Part shown: one piece after another, positions 45,601-55,330 of the stretch
Layout of the letters: every line of letters begins with the position of its first letter
Numbering within the stretch: the stretch's first letter is position 1
DNA from: Certhia americana
Taxonomy: Eukaryota; Chordata; Aves; Passeriformes; Certhiidae
Direction of reading: 5' to 3'
Assembly: GCA_018697195.1 (NCBI GenBank)
Contig: JAGMWU010000044.1
Span: forward strand, 341,408 to 405,407
DNA: 64,000 nt
Program-made: the position numbers and the translations under genes
The notes under the pieces: generated by a model
Seen by the model: only the letters and a program-made list of their open reading frames with translations
The model's database searches: none
Told to the model about the DNA's origin: nothing

Positions 45601-48600
45601 TCGTTCTACTGCTAATTCCAAGATTTTCAACAAACAATTTTGTTGTTAGTTTAAAAAAAAAAAAAAATAAAAAAGGTTTGGTACCAAATAAAAATAGTAT
45701 TATGTGATAGCTGTTTAAGGGAGCCAGTTTTAGCTGCTGAATATATTGCATCTAATTTATTGCCCTATTAGCTGAGAACAAAATTCTTCTGTATTCTTTT
45801 TTTCCCTAGTCCATACAGAATACTTTTGAGAGTAATTTAATATGTATGTGTACAGCATTTTGGGTTAGATTTATATCTTAATTTATTCTTCCAAACATGA
45901 CTTTGATTATATAATTTAAAAAAAAAAAAAAATCAACCCACTTTAATATGCACAATGCTCAGATTTTAGTGTAAAAGTGGAATGTCTTTTCCCTTCTGCC
46001 TGGGCTGATTTTTTAGTCCAGTTGCACATAGATTTAACTTACTGGTGACTTTTCCTTCAGAAAAATAGCAATTTTGTTACAAAGTAGGTGTCACGCAGAA
46101 TTAAAGACCCCAGCCGTAATTTCTCACACCTTTTTTTCTGGTAGGATAAATCAGCACCTGGCAGAACTCTGATTTATCAGCCTTTTGGTGAAGTGTTACG
46201 TGGTGATGTTGTGTCAAAGGTGGACCTTGTTCCTCTGGGTCCTTTCCCCTCAAAAATCAGATTTATGGGCTGGGGCAGCAAACGTGTCCCAATTCCTGGT
46301 GTGGCACCAGTTCCCCTCTCAGAGCTGCTCGTGCACTCTTCAATTTCTGAGATTCAAAGCTGCACGCTGGTAAATGAGATTCTACCCTGTGATTTTTCAC
46401 TATCCTGTGCTTCAAAATCAAATTTTATCATTTGCTGATGCTGAGCCTAAACTTGGATTTTTGTATAAGGCATCGACGGCGTGGTTGTAATAAATCAGAG
46501 AAGTTTTTATTTTATTGTTGTGTGTGGATGTGCAGCTGACTCAGCACTAATAAAACCTTTCAGGGTATTTTAACACAACTCCATTTTGCACTTTTTCACC
46601 ACGAGACACAGACTGAACTGTACATTTTGTTTTTAGCAGAAACCTCGAGTAGGCCTCGAAATCAGCGCCAGCCACGAGAAATGAGTGCAGCGTTCTAAAA
46701 CCCCCTCCATCAAATTAAGGAGTTTTTTGTTTAAGTAGACTGCTGCTTTCAGATGGAATATGGTTCCCTTCCCAATGTCAGGGGCTTTTTTTTTTTATTT
46801 TTTCCACACGCATGGACTGCCCCAGGAATTTTTTGGGTTTTTTTTTTTTTTTTTTTTTACAGCTACGCTTTCAGTTCTGGATGACGTTTAGCCTTTGACC
46901 CAGCCACTTTCTTACAATAAACAGTTTGTTGATGAGAGCAGCTGCTGGGAAGATTGTTTCCAGACTGTTCTGCCACAGCTGAGGAAGGAAAGGAAGCAAA
47001 ATCTGGGATGCACCTTACGGTCCTCATTTCTTCTCTCCTATCTGGTTTGTGCTGAGCAGACCTCCAGCACCTATTCCCATTTATTATTCTTCTTCTGGCA
47101 TCCCAGATCCCAAGGGGAATGCTCTGCTAAAGCCAGGAGAGATGTAGATAAAACAAACTTCGGGGTGAAGATCTTAATTAATTTCTCGATGTGTTATTTT
47201 TAACCTGCTGACTCATTTTTCAGTGTTTTCTCTATAAAAAGTGACATCCTGACTTTATTTTTCATCAGTCATTGGATCCTGACCTGGGCCCTGCTGCTTG
47301 TTTCCCAGGGTGGGTTGCTGGCTGTTGGGTAAATGAATTTTCTGCTTTTTAAAGCTAAATTTAATTTTGGATTCAGATTTAGGCAGGGATTTATGAGCAG
47401 TTGCTGGACATGTAGTCCAGGAGCAGGTTGAAATCTAAGATGCTCCGTGTTCAAAGCGATGGGGCTGCAGTAAAGAGGATGAGGATACCTTGCAGCACTT
47501 TGTTATAAATCTTTCCCTTTTTTGGATGAAGTACTCCAGATACCAGCTGGGAAAATGGATCCACTCCTCTCCGTGGCTGTTTCTGCTGAGATGATGCACT
47601 GTGTTTATGTAATGCAATACTTGTTTTTGAAAACACACCGGAGAGTGGAGACAAAAATAAGGCACTTGACTAAGTCTCAGGAATGTTCTTTCAGAAATGA
47701 TGAGCTTTCTCTGCCTCTCTTCAGCTAAATAACCACCAAAACTCAAAATAAACCTCGGGAGACGCCTAAAAATCAGGTTGGTTGGGAATTCAAGAAGATA
47801 CTAACCCAGCCATCTTTCTGAATTTTCTGATCTTTCTAATTTCTTCTGTGCTTTGTGCAGTCGAAATCTCCTGGTTTGCACCGTGCCTCCTTTTAGGAAA
47901 TATAAAAATATTATTAATAAACTGAAACAGATTTCCAAGCTGAGCAGAATGCTGAGAATGCACAGCAAGTACCAGCCAAGTAACTCCAGTTCATGAGAAC
48001 ATGAAATGAAAATGTGCCTCGGTTGTAGGACAATAAAATCTTTATGAAGTTCTTCAGGCCATGGGGAAAGTAGGGAGTTCAGAAATGGGCATTTAAAAGG
48101 TTTTTACCCTGTGAACTAAAACACCACTGGTGAAATTAATGGCCTGAAATTAATTGTAAACACTTAATATTAAAAGAGTTTTCTAAAAACTTCCTAAAAA
48201 CTGGATTAAGTTGAGTACCTCGTGTATTTCCAGATTCTGGATGTGTTGTAAAGAGGTTTTTGTGTTTAAAAGTTCTGTTTGTTCCTTTTGTTTCAGTTGT
48301 TAGAAAATCCATCTCCAAGCTTGCACTTCCTGAAGTCTGGAAGGGCAAAATTGAGGACTCCAGGCGTGAATGTGCAGTTTGGGAATGTTATTAAATATTA
48401 ATGACATCAGCATTGAAATTATAATTATAATTATAATTATTATTATTACTATTACTATTACTATTATTATTATTGAAATCTAATGCCCATTCTTCATCCT
48501 CTCCACTTTCTCTGTCATCACCAAGAGATGATTTTTCCTCATTTCTTTATCAAATTTTTGCTTTTTTAATTTTTTTCCCCCTCTCTCATTTCTCCAAACT

Positions 48601-51600
48601 TTTCCTAGAGGAAAAGTCGTGGTACTTTGCTTTTAAGGGAAAACAATGCATTTTAATGAAAGATTGAGGCAGGAAACTTAATATATAGTATTTTACAAAA
48701 CCTCATTAAAGGGTAGGGTTTGAAATGAATGAGAATAGTAGACAGCCTCATTTTTCCTGCGTGTTATGTGTATTTACAGTAAGTAAAGATATTTATATGT
48801 TTATATATTTATATATATGGCTTTTAGATTTTATTTTTGGTCACGTTAAGTATTGTTTCTGTTGGATCCAAGAGATGCTATGGAAGCTCTTCAGTGGTTA
48901 ATTTTAATTTAACACCTTGAAACCTGCAAGGCTGTTGAGCAAAGCTGTGTAAGGCAAGAAGGACATGGAGATATTTTTAGTCTTTTTGTGTGTGATTTTT
49001 TATATTTCAAGCTGAACTCAGAGGACAGCCCTTCATTAAAATGTTTCCTTTCCTATCAGTGCTAATAGAGAATCCATAGGGATGAAATGCATACATTTGA
49101 GATCCTATTTGAATTCTATAATTCTCCTTTGGGAGCAGGCAATTCTGGAAAAAAAAAAAAAAAGCAGATTTTAGTCATTTTGGAGGTATGATGTCTGGTT
49201 TTGCTCCAGACAGGCTCCTCTAAAAATTGGGTGCTTTATGCCTGTGTAATCCTCACTTGCTTGCAGTTTAAAAATATAAGCATAAAAAAGAAATAAAAAA
49301 AGTATATGTGTCTGTGTGTGTATGTATATATATATATATATATATGAGATTTAATCACTCCATCAGCTGATAATGCATGAATCAGTGCATCAACTGGAAA
49401 CATCTCAAAAATAGAGGTAGCTAATTGGCAATCATTAGATTTTGTACAAAGGAAGGGAAAAAAAGGGGTTTAAATCATGATCTGTGTCTCCAGGCAGGGA
49501 ATATTTGGCCTCACTTCACAAGCACAGCTAAAGTACAATATTTTCTTCCCAATATTGAGTGTTCAGGTGGAGCATCATGGTTCAAATCATCTCCTTTTCC
49601 CTCACAAGAGAGGAGGGAGCCGATGGAAAATGTTTGGTTTATGGCATTGTATTTTTAGCTTTCATTTCGTTTCGCCTCCATGTTTTTAATAGGAACCAAA
49701 TGAATTTAGGCTGGGAGGGAATTTTGTCTTAACAAAGAATTCCATTGATAGGGAGTTTCAGGCCCATCGTTGGAGTTTGGTAGGAAAGGGCAGCTCCCGA
49801 ATCTGCCCAGTTAGAGATAAATTATATTTATCTGTGTACATAAATTTTAAAAAATTTAAAAACCCACATCCAAATCCTATCTGTCTAAACAGATTGTGAG
49901 AATCAAGTCTTGGATTTGGGTTTATTTTCAGCCATTATAACTGGGAGTTCGTGTGCTCGCTGCAGAACTCTCATTGTTTGACAGAGCCCAGGTGCAAATA
50001 AAATCTTCTCCATCAGGAGCTGTAATTTTGTGTTATTTTATATTACAACAGAGAAGGGTCCAGATGCAGCTGGTTTTTGTCTCCCTCTTTCCTCCTTGTT
50101 GTTCAGTCTCAGCCTCTAAGTGAGCGTTGGGGAAAAGTGAAACTTAATGATTATGAAATTAAAAAGAATTTTAAACAGCGAAAGCAAACTCCTGTTACGG
50201 AGCAGTTTCTGCACACACCTGACCAAACTCTTAAAATGATGGAAAGCAGATGTGAAATCATAAATAAAATACAGCTTTTGCTCTTCCTTCTTTTTGTTAC
50301 CATTACTCCAGTTTGTGCTGATGGGTGGAGGAGCTGAGGGTCTGTAGTGTGCAGTAGCTCAAACCTCGTATTTTCTGGGAATTTTGGGAATTGCTGCCCT
50401 CTCCATCTCCCTTCTTGCTCAGAACTTTTCATTCTGTGCCACTCTCAGTCTGACAAATCAGAATTCTCCTGGTGTGTCCTTGGGTACCAGATCAGTGCTT
50501 GGAAATTGTCCAACCAGTCTCTCCTTGGTTCTCTTTAAAAGATTTAAATTGAGCTTTGGAGTGTGGAGAATTTATTTGTGAGACGCATTGGGTACTTTCT
50601 GTTGGTGCAGTGCTTTTCTGCTTTTGGTGACTTTTTTTTTTTTAAAATAATGCATTGAAATTACATTTTTTCCATTTAAAATATAGGTAGAAACATTTTC
50701 TTCTTATAAATATTAAACATGTAGATGAATATTTTAACTGTGAAAAGCTGTAGCTTTTCAAGCTACAAGAGTAGCTCTCTTGTCACTGAGCTGTTTGGTT
50801 GGGATGTGAAATTTAATTTTTACTTTGAGAAAGAAGGGAATACCTTTGCCTTAGGGAATGTACTCTTGAAAAGTGTGATTGGAAGAAAAAGCCCACGGTT
50901 TTGTAGGGAATAGTGGCCTTAGGATGAAGTAGAACAGGATTAAATTAGATATTGGGCAGGAATTGTTCCCTGGGAGGGGCTGGTCTGGAATTGCCAGAGC
51001 AGCTGTGGCTGTCCCTGGATCCCTGGCAGTGTCCCAGGCCAGGTTGGACATTGGGGCTGGCAGCAGCCTGGCACAGTACAAAGTAGAAATGTGTCACCTT
51101 AGTCCTCCCAGCTGAAGCTGGATGTGTCCCGGGGCTGTCCTGGCTCTCTGGGACCTTGGGGTTTGTTGGCTTTGAGCTCCTGAATTGAATTGGGAAGAAG
51201 CTGAGAGAGCCCAAATTGGCCAAGTGATGTATAAAATAATTGATCATTGGAATGAAACGTGCAAAAGGCCAAGAAGGAGTGGGATTGTTCAGCTGGAGAG
51301 GAGAAGCTTTGGGCTGAGCTCAGGGTGGCCTTGCAGGGCCTGAAGGAGCCCCAGGAAAGCTGGAGAGAGACAATTCCCAAGGGCTGCAGGGACAGGACAC
51401 AGGGAATGGCTTCAAAATGAAAAATTACAGGTTTAGATCAGATATTGGGAAAAATCTCCTCCCTGTGAGGGTGGTCAGGGGCTGGCACAGGGTGCCCAGA
51501 GCAGCTGTGGCTGCCCCTGGATCCCTGGCAGTGTCCCAGGCCAGGTTGGACATTGAGGCTGGAGCAGCCTGGGACAGTGGGAGGGGTCCATAAAATCCCT

Positions 51601-54600
51601 TCCAAACCCTGTTGGGATTTTGTACTTAACGAAATTCACTTTGGCTTGGCTTCAGTTCCCCTACCCAAACCTGATGAAGAACAGTTTCAGAGTTTATTTG
51701 TGCCGCCTTACAACCAGTTTAGTTATTAAATTTACAAAGTATGTCGCTGGTAGGTGGTGAAATCCAGATTTTCCAGGATCGTGTGTGTGAGGAGCTGCAG
51801 ACCCTGTCAGAGCCTGCAGCTGCTGGGATCCCAGAGTCCATTCAGGCTTGGAGCAGCATCCTGTAGGATTCCCATACTGGCTGGGGGAGGCCCTGTCCCA
51901 CATTTTGGATATTCCCAGAGGTGCCCAGGATATTCCTGATCCAGCACTTCTCATGTCAGTGGCCACCAGAGGCTGCTGCAGAACGGCAGATGCTGCTGGA
52001 ATAGGGGAGGCTGAGAATTCCAGCTGGATCCTCAGCTTAAATCACCCAGTTCTGACACAATTCTATCCCTGCTCAGTGGGTTTGAAGCAGAAATTAACCC
52101 TGACTTTGCATGTGAGCTTGTTTCGTTATACAATAATGTTATTTCTTTCTGTGCCAGTATAATTGTGGGGAATGCTCACTGGTTCAGCATCCCTGCTCCT
52201 GGAACTTTGTGTGAAGGGAGTTCTTACAGCAAAAATTAATTTTTCTACTGTGACCAGTACTTGAATGGACTTTGTTAAACACGTAAACCCATATTTTCTT
52301 AAGGATTTGTAAAAAACCCCATCCTTTATTATGTGTTTATATTTTTGATCAGCACATGGACATTATGAGGGAAATTAGCTCGATAATTATACACATATAA
52401 CAATTCTTAAATGGTTCAGGATGTGTTAGAAGCAGGGAAATCACGAAGTTTGCCTAAAATCCATGGGGAAAAATCACTTGAAATAATACACTCAGGAGAG
52501 TAAATGGTTGGAATTGCCTGGCATATTTGTAATAATGGAACATCTCATAGAAATAGGTGCTGTTTTGTTCTCTTCACAAAATATTCTGTGGCAAAATCAC
52601 ATCATCATTTCTGACACAGCCTCAAGCACTTGCATTATTTATCTACAATGTCATCACACTTCAGTCACCTTTATTTTGTAAATTAATTTCTGTCAGACTG
52701 TTGACCCATCCTTAGGTGAGCTAAAATTCTGTTTCTGTGTGTATGACTTGCACATGCAGTGCTGCTGAGTGAATTTCTGTGTTTGGAAAGCAGTAGGAAA
52801 ACACTCTCTGATTAAGCACAGTTTTTCCATGTTCTCCCTGACAGAAATGAATGCTGTAATTTTTCTAAATATCAGTTACAGCCAATCAGTTTCTGCGGGT
52901 ATGTAAAACAAGTAGGATAATGTGTAAGGAATTTATTTATTCTGTCAAAGCTCTGCTGTTACACTGAGTGTAGGTGCGAGTCAAAGAAATGCTCACAAAA
53001 CCTTTAATCATCATCACATCATCATTTATGATGCAGAGCAGAAAATAAAAAAGGAGGGGGGGGGTGGAAAGGAAATATTTGAAGATATTTTATCCAAGAG
53101 TTTAGACAGAAAATATTCAGAGGGAGCTTTGGGAAAGCAAGATATGAGGAGTAATTTCACTGCAACTAAAATGTAGCTGCTGAGTCTCTCTTCGGTTGTC
53201 GTGGGGTTTGGAACCAAGTGCTTGGCAGAATTTGGGAAAAAATTGTTCTTTTTGTGTCCTTCTCTGCCACTGGTGCTGCAGAGCTGCCATAGCACAGGCA
53301 GCAAAGGCTGTGAAATTTGAGAGCAGGTCATTTCTGGGGTGGAAATCCAGAGGAAGGTGTTAGGAACAGGAGCACTTCTCTCATTCCTTCTCCAGGTAGA
53401 ACAGTGGCATGTGGAAAAGAGGAGTCTTTCCTTGGATAGATAACTCTTTCTGGGAAGTTTGCTCTCAATTTGTGGTTTGTGGGTTTTGAAGAGTTGGGCT
53501 GGAGCTCGGAGACATCTTGTTCAAGGGCAGGAGGGCTTAGTCCTGCTTGCAGCATTCACACAGGAAATGTATTCCAGTTCCCAAGTACAGCAGTGATGGG
53601 AATGAGGGCTGTGGGTTTGGTTAGGATCTTTTTATTTAAAAATCAGATCTCTTTCTCTTGGAAATTTTAGGGCAAGAATCACTAATGCCTTATTGTCAGT
53701 CGACTTGAAACCACAATTTTTTGTGGTTTCATTTATCACATAAAGGACACCTTCAACTCCCCGAAATTTAAGCTGCACACTGAGCAAAAAGTCCCAGAAT
53801 CTGTGTTTGGGTCTGTTCCCAAAGACGTGGCAGACTTTTGATATCAAACCTCTCCAACTAGAATTAGTTATCTCCAGAAAGAGTGAATGTGGAGCAGTTG
53901 TTTCAGGGGGTCACCACATGGGTGCAAGTAGTATTAAACCATCCCTAGGCTGAAGTGATGAGCTGTTTTAGCAGATGTTCCACTGAGAAATCAGTAATTT
54001 TTTTTTTTTTTTTTTACTGCTGGTTTAGCCTTTAAATTGAGTCTTAGTGATGGACTAAAGGGCTTCTTCCAGCAGAGGATCTCAGCACGTTGAGAAACTT
54101 GTAAGGTGGAGATGAGTGTGTGCACTCCGTGCTTCTGGATGTAGGAAGACCACTACAGACCCTGCTACAAAGAAAAATTAAACTTATTTTCAGAGGAGCG
54201 TGGTCTCAACTCTAGGACAGTGTCAAGTAGTCAAGCCAGGCTGGACTAGAATGAGCAGCAAAACTTAGTTTTTGAAGAGGAAACAGAGTTAATTTCCCTG
54301 TTTTGAAGTAGAAGGTTGTCGGAATCAGAAATTCTGAAAAATATTTTTTTGCATGTTTAAGGGATTTTAAAATCTCTGACAAATGGTGGTTTTAACCTTT
54401 GTTAATGGAAAAATGAGCTTTTTATGCTCTGGAATGAAGCAAGAGCTTTCAAGAATGTGTATTAGATAGTAGAATAGTGTGTAGTTTTATCACAGGGTGA
54501 GAATTTTAGATATATGGGGTTTTTAGGATGGTAAGCAGGTGAAGGCAAGATGGAGAAGACCTCGTGGTTTCTGGGCTTCCTCCTTCCTCATCTGCTCCAT

Positions 54601-55330
54601 GTTCTGCAGTGAAGGTGGCACATTATGGTTAGCTTAGAGTTTGACTTTGTAGCATGAATAATAGTTATTGGAGATTTTGTATAAATATTGCTTATGTGGA
54701 TTCTAATATAAAAATACACACCAACCTGTGTGGGTGGGTTTTGTGCCTTGGACTGACCTGCAGTGAAGAGCTCTGCTGCTCAGGAGGAAGAATGTTAGAG
54801 ATAAAAAATAATAAACAATGAATGAAACATCAGAAGAGATGGCTCTCGACCAGTTCTTCAAAACCTCTGGCTGGGGGAAAAAGACTTTTGAACATTCTCG
54901 GAAATCAGGGAAAAACAGCCGGCAGGAAAAACACACAAAAATATTTTTATAAAAAAAACTGAGACAAGATTGCTCGAATAAAAATGTTTTTGGAAGAATG
55001 TTCATGTGTCTTCACGTGGGGTGATCTGTCTTTCTCATCTTACCGCCCTTGCCCACAGGAAATCCATCTTGCTTTCCTGAAATGGCTGGAGGGAAACGTG
55101 GATGCTGAGGGGTTAAGGCCATCCAGCAAGGTGTCTCTGAAATTTGTTTCATCCTGGGAGTCCAGAGTGGAAGTGACTCCATCCCTGGTGCCGGTGGTCA
55201 CCGAGATGGGGAGTTTCTCCTCAGAACACTTCAGCCTGCAGACCTATCAGCAGCATCTCCAAACCAAGAAGCTGGGAAAGATCCTTCTTTTCACTGAGGT
55301 GACCACGACAACCATGAATCTCCTGGATGG
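18593..55330 (+). CDS. HLCS: HLCS, holocarboxylase synthetase, N-terminal two thirds (partial)
   Basis: HLCS (biotin-protein ligase) makes biotinyl-AMP and attaches biotin to acetyl-CoA, pyruvate, propionyl-CoA and methylcrotonyl-CoA carboxylases. Six coding exons join in one frame: 18593-18784, 21935-22087, 26211-26373, 28054-28931, 31801-31983 and 55059-55330, 613 codons plus two bases. Residues 1-152 form an extension preceding the usual human start; from residue 153 ([10 protein letters not shown]) the protein follows human HLCS. Diagnostic segments are [47 protein letters not shown] and FSSEHF through LLDG. Residues about 200-222 are very acidic. The catalytic ligase domain with its GRGG biotin/ATP motif, and the C-terminal cap, are beyond the right edge. 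Exon 1 lies in a CpG island. All junctions are GT-AG and in phase. Confidence 0.95.
19036..19232. repeat. TA-rich microsatellite with (ATTCATGTATAT)n
   Basis: A (TA)n run gives way to CACATATA variants, then five or more copies of the 12-base unit, then TA again. It lies 250 bases after the HLCS exon 1 donor. Confidence 0.95.
19243..19516 (+). mobile_element. CR1 LINE 3' fragment, a second CR1 subfamily
   Basis: It reads GGACACAGTCTCAAGCTGCG, GGTTGGATATTAGGAAAATG, GGATGTGGCACTCGGTGCCA and ends TTGGACTCGATGGTCTCGAA...AATTCTGTGATTTTGTAATT. This differs from the common CR1 block of the window but has the same CR1 terminal repeat. Confidence 0.85.
19588..19838 (-). mobile_element. CR1 LINE 3' fragment
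   Basis: Starts with CAGAATCACAGAATGG (reverse-complement of the CR1 3' repeat), contains the common block, and continues into TTAAGGGCATTCCCCCTTGT. Its 3' end faces the 3' end of the plus-strand copy about 70 bases away. Confidence 0.85.
21935..22087 (+). CDS. HLCS: HLCS exon 2 (N-terminal extension)
   Basis: 153 bases, in phase at both ends, between TTTCTTTCAG and GTGAGA. It encodes [20 protein letters not shown], then a helix-like tail ending GPDSSKE. Phase 0 on both sides means it can be skipped without a frameshift. Confidence 0.82.
22331..22590 (+). mobile_element. CR1 LINE fragment
   Basis: Begins GCTCCAGGGAGACCTCAGAG, contains the common block, and stops at GGGGCAGTGACCC without the usual 3' end. 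Confidence 0.85.
22591..24161. other. HLCS intron 2, part without recognised features
   Basis: I see no exon-like conserved frame, RNA gene or named repeat. Confidence 0.5.
24162..24248 (+). mobile_element. CR1 LINE fragment, left half split by an LTR
   Basis: GCTGCCCCAGCACAGGGAGG through GAGGATGGAGCAG resembles the internal 3' part of CR1. It breaks off exactly where the LTR-like repeat begins; the expected next CR1 sequence resumes at 24882. Confidence 0.65.
24249..24879 (-). mobile_element. LTR-like interspersed repeat, copy 2 (probable solo LTR)
   Basis: Full-length partner of 1554-2132. Its ends are TGTGAGG and TGACA on the plus strand. On the minus strand it begins TGTCAGAACC and has AATAAATGTCC before CAAGTCCCAACAAGAATTCT. 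It contains a TA microsatellite at 24625-24680. It is inserted into a CR1. No retroviral gene is present. Confidence 0.55.
24625..24680. repeat. (TA)n microsatellite
   Basis: Alternating TA with a few TGTATA interruptions, within the LTR-like repeat. Confidence 0.95.
24882..25268 (+). mobile_element. CR1 LINE 3' fragment, right half
   Basis: GCAGCTCTGCTGGCAGGAAA onward matches the CR1 at 17832-18234, then the common block, ending CCAACCCATCCTGGGATTCTGGG. Confidence 0.85.
25269..26210. other. HLCS intron 2, end portion
   Basis: No recognised feature. An open frame leading into exon 3 (from 25906) is chance: it has no similarity to HLCS, and a good acceptor lies at 26210. Confidence 0.5.
26211..26373 (+). 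CDS. HLCS: HLCS exon 3 (contains the human-type start region)
   Basis: 54 codons plus one base between TGTTCTAG and GTAAGT. It ends [18 protein letters not shown], which aligns with the first residues of the 726-aa human protein. The human initiator Met is Leu here (codon CTG); the next Met, human Met7, is kept at 26340-26342. The frame is open upstream into the intron, which is coincidental. Confidence 0.93.
26531..26645 (-). mobile_element. CR1 LINE 3' fragment, diverged
   Basis: CATAGGATTGTGGAACGATT, then CCCTGCTGTGGGCAGGGACC: the CR1 3' end in reverse, more diverged than the other copies. Confidence 0.7.
26646..28053. other. HLCS intron 3, no other feature
   Basis: T-rich tracts and unique-looking sequence; nothing I can name. 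Confidence 0.5.
28054..28931 (+). CDS. HLCS: HLCS exon 4 (large exon)
   Basis: 878 bases from CCTTTTCCAG to a CAG/GTACTG donor. It encodes [16 protein letters not shown], an acidic Glu-rich stretch, the conserved [20 protein letters not shown] segment, and [20 protein letters not shown], ending [12 protein letters not shown]. One exon of this size in the N-terminal half is also typical of mammalian HLCS. Confidence 0.97.
29030..29212 (-). mobile_element. CR1 LINE 3' fragment
   Basis: ATCATGGAATGGTTTGGGTT through the common block to CACCCTGTGCCAGCCCCTGC. Confidence 0.85.
29425..29732 (+). mobile_element. CR1 LINE 3' fragment, another subfamily
   Basis: It reads GGAGGAATTTCCTTCCATGG, CTCCTGCTCCAGGTGACTCT, GGGGTTGGAGTGGGTCATCT and CCCTTCCAACCCCAGT...GGGATTCTGT, the classic CR1 3' region. 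Confidence 0.85.
29733..31000. other. HLCS intron 4, no feature recognised
   Basis: Unique-looking AT-rich sequence with an A15 tract near 30767. Confidence 0.5.
31005..31145 (-). mobile_element. CR1 LINE 3' fragment
   Basis: ATCGTGGAATGGTTTGGGTT and the common block up to CCAGGGGCAGCCACACTCC. Confidence 0.85.
31801..31983 (+). CDS. HLCS: HLCS exon 5
   Basis: 61 codons between ATCCTGCCAG and GTAAGC, phase 0 at both ends. It begins [20 protein letters not shown] and ends with [11 protein letters not shown], matching human LTPLYLLSAAE. Confidence 0.96.
34655..34700. repeat. (GGAGTAAAA)n short repeat
   Basis: Three copies of AGGAGTAAA with variable A runs. Confidence 0.85.
36376..36795 (-). 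mobile_element. CR1 LINE fragment, left arm of an inverted repeat
   Basis: The reverse-complement of 36940-37340 with very high identity; a run of over 140 bases from GGATCCTCCAGTGCCACCCC to GGCCTGACCACTCTGACAGG is identical. Sequence content (CCTGGCAGGAGGGGCAGTGA reverse, and so on) is CR1-like, internal to the usual 3' block. Confidence 0.85.
36940..37350 (+). mobile_element. CR1 LINE fragment, right arm of an inverted repeat
   Basis: GAAGGAGAATGATGCTGGGA, GGGCCCTTGTGGCTCTGCAC, then GGCCTTGGGCTGAGCTGCCC and GGTGGCACTGGAGGATCCTG. Lies about 145 bases from the opposite arm. Confidence 0.85.
37672..37912 (+). mobile_element. CR1 LINE 3' fragment
   Basis: GGAGGGCAGGGCTGGGTGGG, the common block, and CCCAACCCAAACCATTCCACAATTCT at the end. 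Confidence 0.85.
48418..48474. repeat. (ATT)n / (TATAAT)n microsatellite
   Basis: ATAATT repeats followed by ATT and ACT triplets. Confidence 0.95.
49303..49347. repeat. (TG)n(TA)n microsatellite
   Basis: TGTGTGTATG passing into TATATATA within HLCS intron 5. Confidence 0.95.
50935..51080 (+). mobile_element. CR1 LINE fragment
   Basis: GGGCAGGAATTGTTCCCTGG through the common block to GCAGCCTGGCACAGTA. Confidence 0.85.
51281..51620 (+). mobile_element. CR1 LINE 3' fragment
   Basis: GGATTGTTCAGCTGGAGAGG, AAGCTTTGGGCTGAGCTCAG, the common block, and CCTTCCAAACCCTGTTGGGA at the end. This and the previous copy are about 200 bases apart in the same orientation. Confidence 0.85.
55059..55330 (+). 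CDS. HLCS: HLCS exon 6, last in the window
   Basis: 272 bases from TGCCCACAG to GTAAGC. It encodes [51 protein letters not shown] and [16 protein letters not shown], ending two bases into a codon. This is the boundary just before the ligase catalytic domain; the following exon (with RQTEGKGRGGN in human) was not found before 64000. Confidence 0.96.

Larger units (their letters stand above)
31984..55058 (+). other. HLCS: HLCS intron 5 (23 kb)
   Basis: The largest intron in the window. It holds the CR1 inverted repeat and further CR1 copies at 37.7, 50.9 and 51.3 kb. The stretches 31984-36375 and 37913-50934 contain only microsatellites and poly(A)/T tracts that I can name. No exon between 31983 and 55059 is needed: phases agree and the human protein continues without a gap. 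Confidence 0.85.
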
